39,335 nucleotides of DNA from DATDVC01 sp964601125 (lineage in GTDB: Bacteria > Patescibacteriota > Minisyncoccia > Phycocordibacterales > WO2-35-19), in the NCBI GenBank assembly GCA_964601125.1, contig CAZRKB010000006.1, forward strand, positions 1 to 39,335, read 5' to 3'. Shown here piece by piece: positions 1-7,930 of the stretch. The stretch's first letter is position 1; every line of letters starts with the position of its first letter. A program made the translations under genes and the position numbers. The notes beneath the pieces were generated by a model, which was not told the DNA's origin, did no database searches, and saw only the letters and a list, made by a program, of their open reading frames with translations.

Positions 1-968
1 GGATCTATCTCACGAGGGAAGCAGTACCAACCGGCCGGATGATCCCAGTTATCATTTTGGTTCATACCGCCTTTAAAGTACGGTCCTTCACCAACCATTC
101 TTTGATTTTGTGGCACCGATTTCTCCCTGTTAAACCCGGCGCAAAGCTCAAACGAAAGGTCTCCAGTTTTACGATATTCATATCCTGTATCTCTATACTC
201 GTACAAATCGGAGTTTTGGGGATCATTTGGAAGATTTGGCATTTCATTTGGGATAAACCCGTTAACTTGCCAGTAGTTTATGACCTGCCATTGGATATTT
301 TGAAGATCTGTAATTTTTTGTTCATCCAACCTTAAAATTCTCTGAGTTCGAGGGGAACCTATAACAGCAAAGCCTAGTACGATAGACACGAGCAGGATAG
401 CCGCAGTCCCCACAGCCCAAACTTTTTCTTTACTTTTAGAAATCCTGTCGCGAATATCTTGAAAATAGAACCCAAACACTAATCCAGCCACAACCAAAAC
501 AGAAAATGCTTTAAGAAGAAAGGCTACGGTTAAATCTTGCCCGTCTAAAAATTTGTAGAGAACACTTACTAGATCTCCAGCCAAAACCGCTCCAGCCACA
601 AACAAAGTCAGGTAAGTGAGCCATTTGCGTATGGGCAAACCCCTTTTCATTGGATCAGATTCATAGCTTCTGTGGTTAATCCAGGAAAGAAGGAGCAAGA
701 TCGGGAAAACCACAATGAGAGTCGCTACGGCAAAGCTTATCTCCGGACCACCTCCGTAATAGTATGAGTAATAATTTGTATCTGGATAAGCGTGATTAAT
801 GATCGAAAAGATCAAATTTAAAAATGTGCCGACCACCACATAGAGAGCGACCATTGCCCCCAAGTGAAAGAAAAAGTCTTTTGCTGATGTTTTATTTTGC
901 TCCATTTGATTGATTATTAAGATTATTAAAACGACGAGAAATACCCCTATTATTCCAAAAGCTATCAT
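1..968 (-). CDS. DUF5671-type multi-pass membrane protein, 3' end outside window
   Basis: The minus-strand frame stays open from an ATG at 968 to the window edge, so the C-terminus is missing. I see a hydrophobic N-terminus (residues 1-20), then TSAKDFFFHLGAMVALY, which resembles the start of the CPR-typical DUF5671 domain, four further hydrophobic segments, and a soluble tail rich in Asn, Pro and Tyr. Function is unknown; it should sit in the cytoplasmic membrane. A family-like start would be the ATG at 905, but a TATAAT box (976-981) lies 7 nt before the ATG at 968, which suits leaderless initiation there. The gene follows ychF by 23 nt, and its promoter overlaps the ychF 3' end. Family is known by name only; the start is inference. 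Confidence 0.7.
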   Translation of the reverse strand, partial: MIAFGIIGVFLVVLIILIINQMEQNKTSAKDFFFHLGAMVALYVVVGTFLNLIFSIINHAYPDTNYYSYYYGGGPEISFAVATLIVVFPILLLLSWINHRSYESDPMKRGLPIRKWLTYLTLFVAGAVLAGDLVSVLYKFLDGQDLTVAFLLKAFSVLVVAGLVFGFYFQDIRDRISKSKEKVWAVGTAAILLVSIVLGFAVIGSPRTQRILRLDEQKITDLQNIQWQVINYWQVNGFIPNEMPNLPNDPQNSDLYEYRDTGYEYRKTGDLSFELCAGFNREKSVPQNQRMVGEGPYFKGGMNQNDNWDHPAGWYCFPREID

Positions 969-975
969 TGGGACA

Positions 976-1003
976 ATTATACCACTTTTAACTATATTTT
1001 AAA
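976..1003 (-). promoter_or_regulatory. Promoter for the DUF5671 gene, probably leaderless
   Basis: On the minus strand, a TTTAAA-like -35 (998-1003), a 16-nt spacer and a perfect TATAAT (976-981) stand 7 nt upstream of the ATG at 968. That distance puts the expected transcription start at or next to the start codon. Its -35 part lies inside the last codons of ychF. Confidence 0.45.
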
Positions 1004-2020
1004 CTCTATCACATCTCCATCTTGGACAATGTAATTTTTGCCTTCAGTGCGCAGAAGGGCTTTTTCACGAGCTGCAGCATAGGAGCCAGCTTCGAGCAAC
1101 TTGTCCCAAGCTATCACTTCTGCTCTTATAAATTTATCCCTAAAATCAGTATGTATAGCTGCGCCGGCTTCAGGTGCAGTTGGGTCTCTCTTTATGGTCC
1201 ACCCTCTGGTCTCATCTTCGCCAGTGGTAAAGAAAGTAATTAAATCTAAAGTGCTATAAGCCTTTTTAATCATAGAGTCCAAGCCTTTTTCAAATATGGC
1301 ATCGACTTCAACAAAATTTGTTCCAACAATTTGATTTTTACCCGAGAGCAACTCTTCGGCTTCCTTCACAGAATTGCCAGCCTCAGAATTATTGAGAATA
1401 TAGAGTATCGGCTTCATAGTCAGAAGCTGGAGATTTTTGACGAAAGGAAATTCATTTTCTTCGAGCTCAGCAAAAACCTCCCTACCAAGCCTCTCCTTTT
1501 CTAATACAGATTTAACTTTCTCTAGCCCACTTTTTTCAAGCAAAGCATTTTTATCGCCCCTTTTTACATCTTTTTCTAAACTGCCAAGCCTCTTTTCTAC
1601 TGTTTCCAAATCTTTTAGGATAAGCTCGAGGTTGATAGTTTCTATGTCACGAATGGGCTCGGCCGATCCATCAACATGCAAAATATCTTTATCATCAAAA
1701 ATCCGCACCACCTGAGCGATAGCGTCGCACTCTCTGATGTGCTGCAAAAAATCATTCCCCTTACCTTCCCCCTTGCTTGCCCCACGCACAAGTCCGGCAA
1801 TGTCAATAAACTCGACCACTGCCGGTACTTTCTTTTTAGATTTTGAAAATTCATTTAGCTTTTCAAGTCGCTCATCAGGCACGGCAATAATTCCCACACT
1901 CGGATCAATGGTACAAAAAGGATAATTCTCCGCAGGCACTTGGGCCTTAGTAAGCGCGTTAAAAAGCGTGGATTTACCCACGTTTGGCAGACCGACTATA
2001 CCTACAGAAATATTTGCCAT
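992..2020 (-). CDS. ychF: YchF/OLA1-family ribosome-associated ATPase
   Basis: Universally conserved P-loop NTPase of the Obg-related YchF family, cytoplasmic, known to bind ribosomes and to prefer ATP. Visible motifs: G1 GLPNVGKST (residues 10-18), G3 DIAGLVRG (73-80) followed by the family signature GASKGEGKGNDFL, a degenerate G4 NNSEAG near 206 that explains the loss of GTP specificity, and a C-terminal TGS domain ending in QDGDVIEFKI. Length (342 aa) is slightly below the usual 360. The ATG at 2020 gives a family-like N-terminus; a TTG at 2038, 18 nt upstream in frame, is preceded by AAGGAG at good spacing and may be the true start. An imperfect hairpin (2074-2115) lies upstream. Confidence 0.95.
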   Translation of the reverse strand: MANISVGIVGLPNVGKSTLFNALTKAQVPAENYPFCTIDPSVGIIAVPDERLEKLNEFSKSKKKVPAVVEFIDIAGLVRGASKGEGKGNDFLQHIRECDAIAQVVRIFDDKDILHVDGSAEPIRDIETINLELILKDLETVEKRLGSLEKDVKRGDKNALLEKSGLEKVKSVLEKERLGREVFAELEENEFPFVKNLQLLTMKPILYILNNSEAGNSVKEAEELLSGKNQIVGTNFVEVDAIFEKGLDSMIKKAYSTLDLITFFTTGEDETRGWTIKRDPTAPEAGAAIHTDFRDKFIRAEVIAWDKLLEAGSYAAAREKALLRTEGKNYIVQDGDVIEFKI

Positions 2021-2073
2021 TTCATATTTATACCACAAATTTACTCCTTTTTATCCATTTTCTCCACTATCCT

Positions 2074-2115
2074 GACATCTCGGGTAAGGTCCTACTCAAC
2101 TTCACCCGATATGTC
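2074..2115. other. 12-bp imperfect hairpin between divergent genes
   Basis: Arms 2074-2085 and 2104-2115 (GACATCTCGGGT / ACCCGATATGTC) pair with one mismatch around an 18-nt loop. It lies in the 188-bp gap between the divergent ychF and 2209 genes. A T-run follows on the plus strand at 2124-2129, too far away for a standard terminator. It could be a ychF 5' UTR structure. Nothing else is visible in this gap apart from the promoter at 2160-2189. Confidence 0.4.
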
Positions 2116-2159
2116 GCAAGGCTCTTTTTTGTCAAAATCCCCTTATTTTGTGACTGACC

Positions 2160-2189
2160 TTGACTTTTAGGGGATAGGTGTGCTATAAT
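2160..2189 (+). promoter_or_regulatory. Near-consensus sigma-70-type promoter of the 2209 gene
   Basis: TTGACT (2160-2165), an 18-nt spacer, and TATAAT (2184-2189) preceded by TGC, an extended -10. The predicted start near 2196 leaves a leader of about 13 nt that contains AGGAGG (2197-2202). It is among the best promoter matches in the window. Confidence 0.7.
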
Positions 2190-2208
2190 TGATAGTAGGA
2201 GGAAGGAT

Positions 2209-2520
2209 ATGTACAGCCGTGAATTCCCCCTACCCCTCGGGGTAGGTGTTGATAAAGTTGTGCGGGGGGCGGTGGAAGCCCTTCGGATGGTCCGAGGGGA
2301 AACGGAGTCTAGATTTAACTCCAGTTATGGGCCCTTCAGAGTCGGGGGCCGTTGGATGCTCGATGTGTCCAACGATATGTTCTGCGTCTCAGGAAAAGAC
2401 GCGGTTGAGATCCAATCCCGCGACGAGCGGGACAAAGAAACTGTAAACAAAGTAGTGGAAAAGCTTGGGGAGCTTTTTCCAGCAAACCCTCAACATCTGT
2501 ACAAAATATATGGTGGGTGA
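2209..2520 (+). CDS. Small orphan protein, 103 aa, function unknown
   Basis: No family recognised. The predicted soluble protein has a basic, Gly-rich first half and a charged second half (DAVEIQSRDERDKETVNKVV) likely to be helical. Support for a real gene is unusually good: near-consensus promoter, AGGAGG 6 nt before the ATG, and a strong terminator after the stop. Codon use differs from neighbours (CGG, CGA, GGG, CCC are frequent); a hand count of bases 2281-2340 gives 52% G+C. An in-gene hairpin (CTACCCC at 2230-2236 with GGGGTAG at 2239-2245) covers codons 8-13 and could affect translation. The stop codon itself lies in an 8-bp inverted repeat (2511-2533). The second frame over this region (from 2246) has no ribosome site of its own. 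Confidence 0.75.
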   Translation: MYSREFPLPLGVGVDKVVRGAVEALRMVRGETESRFNSSYGPFRVGGRWMLDVSNDMFCVSGKDAVEIQSRDERDKETVNKVVEKLGELFPANPQHLYKIYGG

Positions 2521-2536
2521 CAAAAACCCACCATCA

Positions 2537-2579
2537 CCACTCTCGCAGGGCAACCTGTCGAGAGTGGTTTTCGTTTTAT
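2537..2579 (+). terminator. Rho-independent terminator of the 2209 gene
   Basis: Perfect 9-bp stem CCACTCTCG (2537-2545) / CGAGAGTGG (2559-2567) followed by TTTTCGTTTTATT. A second hairpin (TGGTGGGT 2511-2518 / ACCCACCA 2526-2533) overlaps the stop codon just upstream. Confidence 0.85.
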
Positions 2580-2623
2580 TACTTTTATATACTAAAGTTG
2601 CTTATGAGTTTTAATCAATAAAA

Positions 2624-2938
2624 ATGATCGAGAATAATATAAAAGGTTTCGTCGATTTTATAAGAGAACAGGGAGTGGTGGGTCTTGCTGTCGGTTTTAT
2701 TTTAGGCGGAGCTGTTTCAAAAGTAGTTTCTGCCTTAGTAACCGACATCGTCAATCCCCTCCTCGGAGCCATAATCGGTTCATCTGATGGTTTGAAGTCA
2801 GCCTCGTTTGCAATTGGAGAGAGCCATATACTTTATGGTGACTTTCTTGCCGTAGTTATCGATTTCCTTGTTATTGCCCTTGTCGTTTACTTCGGCGTCA
2901 AAATAATTGGTATAGATAGATTGGACAAGAAAAAATAA
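2624..2938 (+). CDS. mscL: Large-conductance mechanosensitive channel MscL
   Basis: Homopentameric inner-membrane channel that releases solutes on hypo-osmotic shock. The N-terminal helix (IKGFVDFIREQG) leads into TM1 (residues 18-45) with the Gly/Ala-rich pore-lining pattern VVGLAVGFILGGAVSKVVSA and the conserved DIVNPLLG. TM2 spans about residues 68-94, and the tail is short and basic (DRLDKKK). At 104 aa it is shorter than typical MscL (about 130-150), mainly in the periplasmic loop and C-terminal helix. No Shine-Dalgarno precedes the ATG. The stop TAA shares its last base with the ATG of the following tag gene, so the two are translationally coupled. Confidence 0.93.
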   Translation: MIENNIKGFVDFIREQGVVGLAVGFILGGAVSKVVSALVTDIVNPLLGAIIGSSDGLKSASFAIGESHILYGDFLAVVIDFLVIALVVYFGVKIIGIDRLDKKK

Positions 2939-3549
2939 TGCCTCGGCAAAAACTCGAAAAAAAGAAGGTCCGCTGTCCGTGGCCGGGAGAGGATGCTCCC
3001 ATGATCGAATACCATGACAGAGAATGGGGTGTACCAATTTATGAAGACCGAAAAATTTTTGAGTTTTTAATTTTAGAGAGCATGCAGGCTGGGCTTTCCT
3101 GGCGGACCATTTTGCACAAGCGAGAAAATTTCAGAAAAGCTTTTGATCGTTTTGATTACAAAAAAGTAGCCAAATTTGATAGCAAAAAAGTAAATTCGCT
3201 TTTGAAAGATGCCGGTATAATCAGAAACAAACTAAAGATAGAGGCGGCCATAAATAATGCTCAAAAATTTATGAGTGTTCAAAAAGAGTTTGGTAGTTTT
3301 TCCAAATACATGTGGGGTTTTGTGAAAAATGAGCAAATGAAGGGCAAGAGAAAAAGTGTGAAAGACATCCCCGCTGTTACCAAAGAAGCCGAAATTTTTG
3401 CCAAAGATTTAAAGAAAAGAGGTTTTAAATTCCTCGGACCAACCGTGGTTTATGCCCACATGCAAGCAGTCGGTATGGTTAACGATCACCTTGTCACATG
3501 CTTTAGATACAAAGAGTGCTCCTCTGTTGGCTCCAACAAAAAAGCTTGA
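2938..3549 (+). CDS. tag: DNA-3-methyladenine glycosylase I
   Basis: Monofunctional base-excision glycosylase that removes 3-methyladenine from alkylated DNA. The N-terminus RCPWPGED...YHDREWGVP is the family hallmark. The structural zinc ligands of Tag are all visible: Cys13, His26, His184 and Cys188 (in VNDHLVTCFRY). The helix-hairpin-helix-like substrate region contains ESMQAGLSWRTIL. Length (203 aa) is close to the usual 187-200, with a short extra tail after Cys194. The ATG overlaps the mscL stop, so this is a two-gene unit. The stop codon lies inside the TTGACT proposed as the -35 of the next gene. Confidence 0.95.
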   Translation: MPRQKLEKKKVRCPWPGEDAPMIEYHDREWGVPIYEDRKIFEFLILESMQAGLSWRTILHKRENFRKAFDRFDYKKVAKFDSKKVNSLLKDAGIIRNKLKIEAAINNAQKFMSVQKEFGSFSKYMWGFVKNEQMKGKRKSVKDIPAVTKEAEIFAKDLKKRGFKFLGPTVVYAHMQAVGMVNDHLVTCFRYKECSSVGSNKKA

Positions 3550-3573
3550 CTTTTTATTTCATAGTGTAACAAT
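3546..3573 (+). promoter_or_regulatory. Probable promoter of the secreted-protein gene
   Basis: TTGACT (3546-3551), overlapping the tag stop codon, then 16 nt and AACAAT (3568-3573) preceded by TGT as an extended -10. A leader of about 20 nt would carry GGAGG at 3591-3595. The TTGACTTTT start is shared with the promoters at 2160 and 31859. The -10 box is weak (4 of 6). Confidence 0.4.
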
Positions 3574-3599
3574 TGAGTTAGAATGTAGAGGGAGGGCCA

Positions 3600-4195
3600 A
3601 TGCGCCTTTTGACAGGTTTGCTGTTGATTTTGGCCACCGTCGCTTCGGCGCAGTGGCAAACCGNNNNNNNNNNNNNNNNNNNNNNNNNNNNNNNNNNNNN
3701 NNNNNNNNNNNNNNNNNNNNNNNNNNNNNNNNNNNNNNNNNNNNNNNNNNNNNNNNNNNNNNNTTGACAGGTTTGCTGTTGATTTTGGCCACCGTCGCTT
3801 CGGCGCAGTGGCAAACCGAGTACGCACTTCGATTTGATCCGAACAAATATAAACCAGGTGTTCATTATCTAGTTTTTAGTTCGGATAGTCACACATCAGC
3901 CGTGGTAGCCGAAATAAAGGCCCAGGCCGAGCAACAAAAGATACCGGAGTGGGTTGGAAACGAGGACAAACTGTTTTTATTCGTTTCCAAGCCAAAAACA
4001 GAAACCATCAAGATCGAGGTGGTTTACTGGGGACGGTTACGAAGCCAGAGTGAGCAGTGCCCATGCGTAGGTGGCTTCTTTGTGATAATGAAGCAAGCCA
4101 CCCCCAAGAGCATCCGCTTCATTATGGACAAGATTAAAGATCTGCCCCGAGACAACAAGAAGCAAATCGTTGTACCATCCAAGACATCCGCCTGA
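3600..4195 (+). CDS. Small secreted protein of unknown function, interrupted by an artificial gap
   Basis: GGAGG (3591-3595) precedes the ATG at 3600. The N-terminus is a Sec signal peptide (MRLLTGLLLILATVASA, predicted cleavage ASA/QW). The 100 Ns (3664-3763) break the frame, but the 55 bases before the gap are repeated exactly after it. Merging them gives one continuous reading frame of 146 aa ending at 4195. The mature part of about 129 aa is hydrophilic and carries one close cysteine pair (CPCVGG) that could form a disulfide or bind metal. I do not recognise the family. It stands alone, has its own terminator and is richer in G+C than the genes around it. As deposited it would be called as two partial genes. 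Confidence 0.75.
3609..3818. other. Assembly gap with duplicated 55-base contig ends
   Basis: Bases 3609-3663 and 3764-3818 are identical and flank 100 Ns, the standard placeholder for a gap of unknown size. Collapsing the copies restores a single reading frame and a single signal peptide, so the two contigs almost certainly overlap and nothing is missing. Confidence 0.93.
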
Positions 4196-4214
4196 TGCCT
4201 CCTCCCCGTGAGCA

Positions 4215-4275
4215 AGGGCGCTTCGTTGCGAACTCGAAAGAGTTTGCGCGAGGCGCCCTCGATATTTTATATAGA
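4215..4275 (+). terminator. Long two-step hairpin terminator after the secreted-protein gene
   Basis: Outer 11-bp stem (4215-4225 with 4249-4259, one G-U) encloses an inner stem (GCGAACTC / GAGTTTGC around GAAA). A loose U-rich tract (ATATTTTATATAG) follows. It separates this gene from the convergent GH57 gene, whose stop is at 4282. Confidence 0.7.
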
Positions 4276-4281
4276 AACAGA

Positions 4282-5541
4282 TCAAACGCCGCTAAATCTT
4301 AGCGGTTTTACTTTTCTCAAAGTTATACCGTGAAGTTCTTGGTTTTTGGCAAGCTCAAGACGCAAACGCATGTCCTGCAAAACATTCATGTAGGCAATAA
4401 AAGCTTCGTACGGTGATTCATACGGGCTGAAATATTTATGAACATCTCCGTCGTTGAAATACTTGGTGCACATATAATAAAAATGGTCGGAAGTTTGCAG
4501 GCGTCGCCAATCTTCAAGCAACTCAGGATCGTCAATATAAATTATTTCCTTACCCAGTTCATAAATGGCGTCCAACGCCTCTTTTTGAAGATCGTTTGAT
4601 AGCCAAGCAGAAAGGTCCCGCTCGGTATCAGCCCAGGACACGTAATGAGGCACATCTAACTCCGCCGCCGCTTCATACCTGTCAACCGCTTCACTCGGAG
4701 TTATAAAATCATTATCTCTGTTTTTTAATATTTCCGCAGGTAAGTGTCTTAGAAACTCAAAAATACCGGTGTCTTCCCATTGGTGTTCTCCAAATGTTTC
4801 ATAATCCATGAAAAGATTTATGGTGTGGCCGTTACCGTTGTGAGATGCCACCCAATCAGCAAACTTAGGCGCAGTAAGAGGCCAACCTTCCCAACTTCTC
4901 TGACTAAAACGGAAAGCTATATCATCAGAAAGACGATAATGCTTGAGCAAAAGTTTTATGCTATTTGTACCTACAGGCCGATAAAGGAACGTCGGGCTAC
5001 GCCAACCGAGAATATGATCCGCTCCTTCGGCCAATATACCCCTGTATCCCATATTTTCCGCCATCTTTGCAATTTCATTTGAATAGATGAGTTCGGTATT
5101 TCTAAAAATTGTCGGGCTCACACCAAAAAGATCGCGCACTTTCCTACGATGCATTTTAACCTGCGACTCAAACTCTTCAGGAGAGTAGATGGACGAAAGA
5201 GAGTGGTAGTAAGTTTCAGAAAGAATTTCTATATTCCCCGTATCAACAAGTCGCTTGAATGAATCGATAACTTCAGGCGCGAAGCGTTCGAATTGCTCGA
5301 GTGCCACACCAGAAATCGAAAAGCTTGCTTTAAAGTCGGGATGATTTTTTATGTTCTCAAGGAGAGTAGCATTTGCCGGGAGATAACACTTGCGGGCAAC
5401 CTTTTCTACTATAGCTTTATTATCTAAACTGGTGCCACTTTCATCATTGAAATATTGGCTATTTTGGCCGACATCAAACACGCGATATTTGCGTACACGC
5501 AAAGGTTGGTGGACTTGAAAATAAAAACATACCGATGGCAC
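4282..5541 (-). CDS. Glycoside hydrolase family 57 (alpha-amylase-like)
   Basis: Retaining alpha-glucan hydrolase of family GH57, predicted cytoplasmic (no signal peptide). The conserved N-terminal FQVHQPLR (residues 8-15), the nucleophile region FRNTEL (E150 in TELIYS) and the acid/base region MDYETFGEHQW (D246) are all present, so catalysis looks intact. Length 419 aa fits the short alpha-amylase subgroup. It starts with GTG at 5541. A TAAAAT box (5548-5553) ends 6 nt before it, so a leaderless mRNA is likely. The neighbour at 5604 is a starch-synthase-like glycosyltransferase; the pair suggests turnover of an internal alpha-glucan (inference). Confidence 0.93.
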   Translation of the reverse strand: MPSVCFYFQVHQPLRVRKYRVFDVGQNSQYFNDESGTSLDNKAIVEKVARKCYLPANATLLENIKNHPDFKASFSISGVALEQFERFAPEVIDSFKRLVDTGNIEILSETYYHSLSSIYSPEEFESQVKMHRRKVRDLFGVSPTIFRNTELIYSNEIAKMAENMGYRGILAEGADHILGWRSPTFLYRPVGTNSIKLLLKHYRLSDDIAFRFSQRSWEGWPLTAPKFADWVASHNGNGHTINLFMDYETFGEHQWEDTGIFEFLRHLPAEILKNRDNDFITPSEAVDRYEAAAELDVPHYVSWADTERDLSAWLSNDLQKEALDAIYELGKEIIYIDDPELLEDWRRLQTSDHFYYMCTKYFNDGDVHKYFSPYESPYEAFIAYMNVLQDMRLRLELAKNQELHGITLRKVKPLRFSGV

Positions 5542-5547
5542 GCAGGT

Positions 5548-5553
5548 ATTTTA
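5548..5553 (-). promoter_or_regulatory. -10 box for leaderless GH57 transcript
   Basis: TAAAAT preceded by TGTGT, 6 nt upstream of the GTG start. The same TGTGTTAAAATA string precedes the GT4 gene starting at 33926. The -35 is not clear. Confidence 0.4.
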
Positions 5554-5603
5554 ACACAAACATTTTTAGCAAATACTCTAAATATGTGAGTATCTTTAAA
5601 CTT

Positions 5604-6872
5604 TTAAGCTAATTGGAAAGCTGGCTCAAAAGAAGGAGTCATACTGTTGTAAATATCTATCAGAGACTTTGCGGCTTTACCCCAGTGCACTCCTCGAGCT
5701 TCTTTTTTGCCATTGATTTGCAAATGGCTTTTTAGTTTTTTGTTTCGAAGGATCGCCACCACCTTGTCAGTCATATCGTCAACATCCCAAAAGTGAGATT
5801 TGAGAGCAGTCGAAAGCACTTCGCTTACACCGGATTCCTTGGAAATCAGTACCGGCGCATCAGAAAGCATGGCTTCAAGAGGGACGATACCAAAAGGTTC
5901 GGATACAGAAGGCATGACGAAAACATCGGCCGCTCGAAAAACTTTTTGTAATTCGGCACCGCGCAAAAACCCAGAAAAGATAAAATTTTGAGAAAGACCG
6001 CGATGAGCCACTTCCCTTATCATCTGTCCTTCAAGATCACCACTTCCAGAAACAACAAAAAAGGTTTTTGGCTCAAAACGCAAAACCTGCTCGGCCAGAG
6101 CAACAAAATAGTCAGGCCCCTTTTGCAGAGTTATGCGCCCGACAAAAAGAACGATGGAATTGCCATAACGCTTCAAAACCTCGAGATCGCTCGGCAAATC
6201 TGTACTACTCTCTGCGAATTCAACTCCATTATGCACTACCTTTACTTTTTCTGGAGCGATGCCATATTTTTTTATCACGCTTTCACGAGTCCGCCCTGAG
6301 ACAGCCACCACCACATCAGCTCTTTTAAAACCCTCCTTCTCGATATTAAAAATTTCAGTATTCACGCTATCGCTCCCACTTCTGTCAAATTCGGTGGCAT
6401 GTATATGAGCCACTAGTGGTTTGCCCGAAGCCTCTTTTGCTGCGATGCCCGCAGGGTAAGTTAACCAGTCATGCGCGTGTATTATTGAGTGATTGTGTTT
6501 TTGAGCAATGGCCGGAGCCCTTTGTGCGTACGCCTTAACCCTCTGCACCAAAGAGCCGGAAATCGCGGGCTTAATAGAAGAAGATATGCCGTATTTATCG
6601 AGAGTCACTTGGTCAACTGCATGGCTTTGATAACCAGCAAAAAGCTTGGTTATTTGATCCTTGGTCATACCCACAGCATCTGCTTCATTTGCAAAAACAA
6701 AACGGCACCAGGAAGCCGAGATGGGGATCTTGAGAGGCAGGACAAAGGTGAGCGGCACACCAGAACTCGACAGAGCCTTAGACATACCTTCACAAGCAAC
6801 ACCCAGGCCACCACTGTTAAACGGCGGGAACTCCCATCCGAACATTAAGACACTTGGTAAATTGCTTGCCAT
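5604..6872 (-). CDS. Glycosyltransferase, GT4/GT5 starch-synthase-like
   Basis: GT-B glycosyltransferase. The N-lobe carries the nucleotide-sugar loop of glycogen/starch-synthase-like enzymes (MFGWEFPPFNSGGLGVACEG), with HAHDWLT around residue 135. The C-lobe has FVGRITLQKGPDYF and the E-x7-E motif SEPFGIVPLEAM, which binds the donor nucleotide. Probable role: elongation of a glucan from ADP- or UDP-glucose, paired with the adjacent GH57 (inference). I chose the ATG at 6872. An in-frame TTG at 6881 directly abuts the stop codon of the upstream permease, so coupled initiation there is possible. No Shine-Dalgarno is seen. Its C-terminus lies 62 nt before the GH57 start. Confidence 0.88.
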   Translation of the reverse strand: MASNLPSVLMFGWEFPPFNSGGLGVACEGMSKALSSSGVPLTFVLPLKIPISASWCRFVFANEADAVGMTKDQITKLFAGYQSHAVDQVTLDKYGISSSIKPAISGSLVQRVKAYAQRAPAIAQKHNHSIIHAHDWLTYPAGIAAKEASGKPLVAHIHATEFDRSGSDSVNTEIFNIEKEGFKRADVVVAVSGRTRESVIKKYGIAPEKVKVVHNGVEFAESSTDLPSDLEVLKRYGNSIVLFVGRITLQKGPDYFVALAEQVLRFEPKTFFVVSGSGDLEGQMIREVAHRGLSQNFIFSGFLRGAELQKVFRAADVFVMPSVSEPFGIVPLEAMLSDAPVLISKESGVSEVLSTALKSHFWDVDDMTDKVVAILRNKKLKSHLQINGKKEARGVHWGKAAKSLIDIYNSMTPSFEPAFQLA

Positions 6873-6881
6873 TTTTATCAA

Positions 6882-7928
6882 TCAACTTAGATTTTCTTTT
6901 CTGTAGGACATTATGAATGGATAAATTTTCATTAGAGAAAGAAAGGCGCTAACCAACAACGGCCCAGCCAAAATACCTACCGCGCCAAAAAATTCCACAC
7001 CGCCAAGTATAGAAAAGAGTATGATGAGCGGATTAACCTTGGTTTTCCTGTTTAAAATCACAACGGAAAGCACGTTGTCAATCAAACCAACTATCATCGC
7101 TGACCATACAAGGAGGCCGACCGCCATGCCGACGTTGCCGTTTGCAAACAAAAATATTACTGCCGGAACCGTTATAATGGCCGTACCTATAGTCGGCACC
7201 AGAGAAGCGATGGCACCCACAAAACCCCAAAGGACAGGGCTACCAACTCCAAAAATGAAAAAGCCTACACCTATCAAAAGCCCTTGGATCAAAGAAACGA
7301 CGAACCTTCCGCTTATTACTGCATCAATCGAACCTTTTAGGACAGAGAGTATTTCTTCATCATATCTGTCGGGCAGAGGGCTCCACACGATTATATGTTC
7401 TCTGATAAAGACCGCATTGCGGAGCATGTAATACACAGATATCAACATAAGAATGAAGCCTAAAATACCATTGAAAACAACAGTAAAAACTGAATTAAAG
7501 TGACCGATAACCCAATCTAGAATGTCCTTAAAATAATTTTCAACTTCTATATTTAAGCTTGGATCATTGAAGAAACTTTGGGCAAATTTTGAAAGAGTGG
7601 TATTGCTGTAAAGAATCGCTCTTTCAGCTCCATTGCCCAGAGTGAGAGAATTGTAAAGCCCTACAGCTTCCTTAAAAACACTGGTAGATATAAAAATAGC
7701 AGGAATGATTATGGCCACCACAATGATGCATAAAGTTAGAGCAGACGCCAAACTTTGCCGGCCGGAAAAATATTGTACAAACCTTTTATGTAGAGGATAA
7801 AAGACTACTGACAAAACGCCAGAAAGAAAAACCACCCCCAGGTAGGGTTTAAAAACTAGAAACGACAGGACAAACAGACATAGAGTTAAACTCACGAAAA
7901 AAGATAGTTGTATGGTTTTTTGGGGCAT
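6882..7928 (-). CDS. AI-2E family transporter (PerM/YdiK-like)
   Basis: Polytopic membrane protein of the AI-2E exporter family (Pfam 'AI-2E transporter'), 348 aa, close to family length. About eight hydrophobic segments are visible: a cluster at residues 8-40 and 60-85, then the soluble middle region, then 145-170 and a C-terminal group with the family-typical GVGSPVLWGFVGAIASLVP and PLIILFSILGGVEFFGAVGILAGPLL. Substrate is not predictable; family members export diverse small molecules, and autoinducer-2 transport is not implied. It sits between DedA (2 nt upstream) and the glycosyltransferase (directly downstream), so one transcript is likely. Confidence 0.92.
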   Translation of the reverse strand: MPQKTIQLSFFVSLTLCLFVLSFLVFKPYLGVVFLSGVLSVVFYPLHKRFVQYFSGRQSLASALTLCIIVVAIIIPAIFISTSVFKEAVGLYNSLTLGNGAERAILYSNTTLSKFAQSFFNDPSLNIEVENYFKDILDWVIGHFNSVFTVVFNGILGFILMLISVYYMLRNAVFIREHIIVWSPLPDRYDEEILSVLKGSIDAVISGRFVVSLIQGLLIGVGFFIFGVGSPVLWGFVGAIASLVPTIGTAIITVPAVIFLFANGNVGMAVGLLVWSAMIVGLIDNVLSVVILNRKTKVNPLIILFSILGGVEFFGAVGILAGPLLVSAFLSLMKIYPFIMSYRKENLS

Positions 7929-7930
7929 TA

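Noticed and set aside
2246..2446. Alternative 66-codon frame inside the 2209 gene
   Set aside because: It has no ribosome site of its own and lies within a better supported frame.
3609..3818. True biological direct repeat flanking an insertion
   Set aside because: The spacer is exactly 100 Ns and collapsing the repeat restores one gene with one signal peptide.
6882..7928. Evidence of AI-2 quorum sensing
   Set aside because: The family name is historical; no luxS or signalling gene is nearby.
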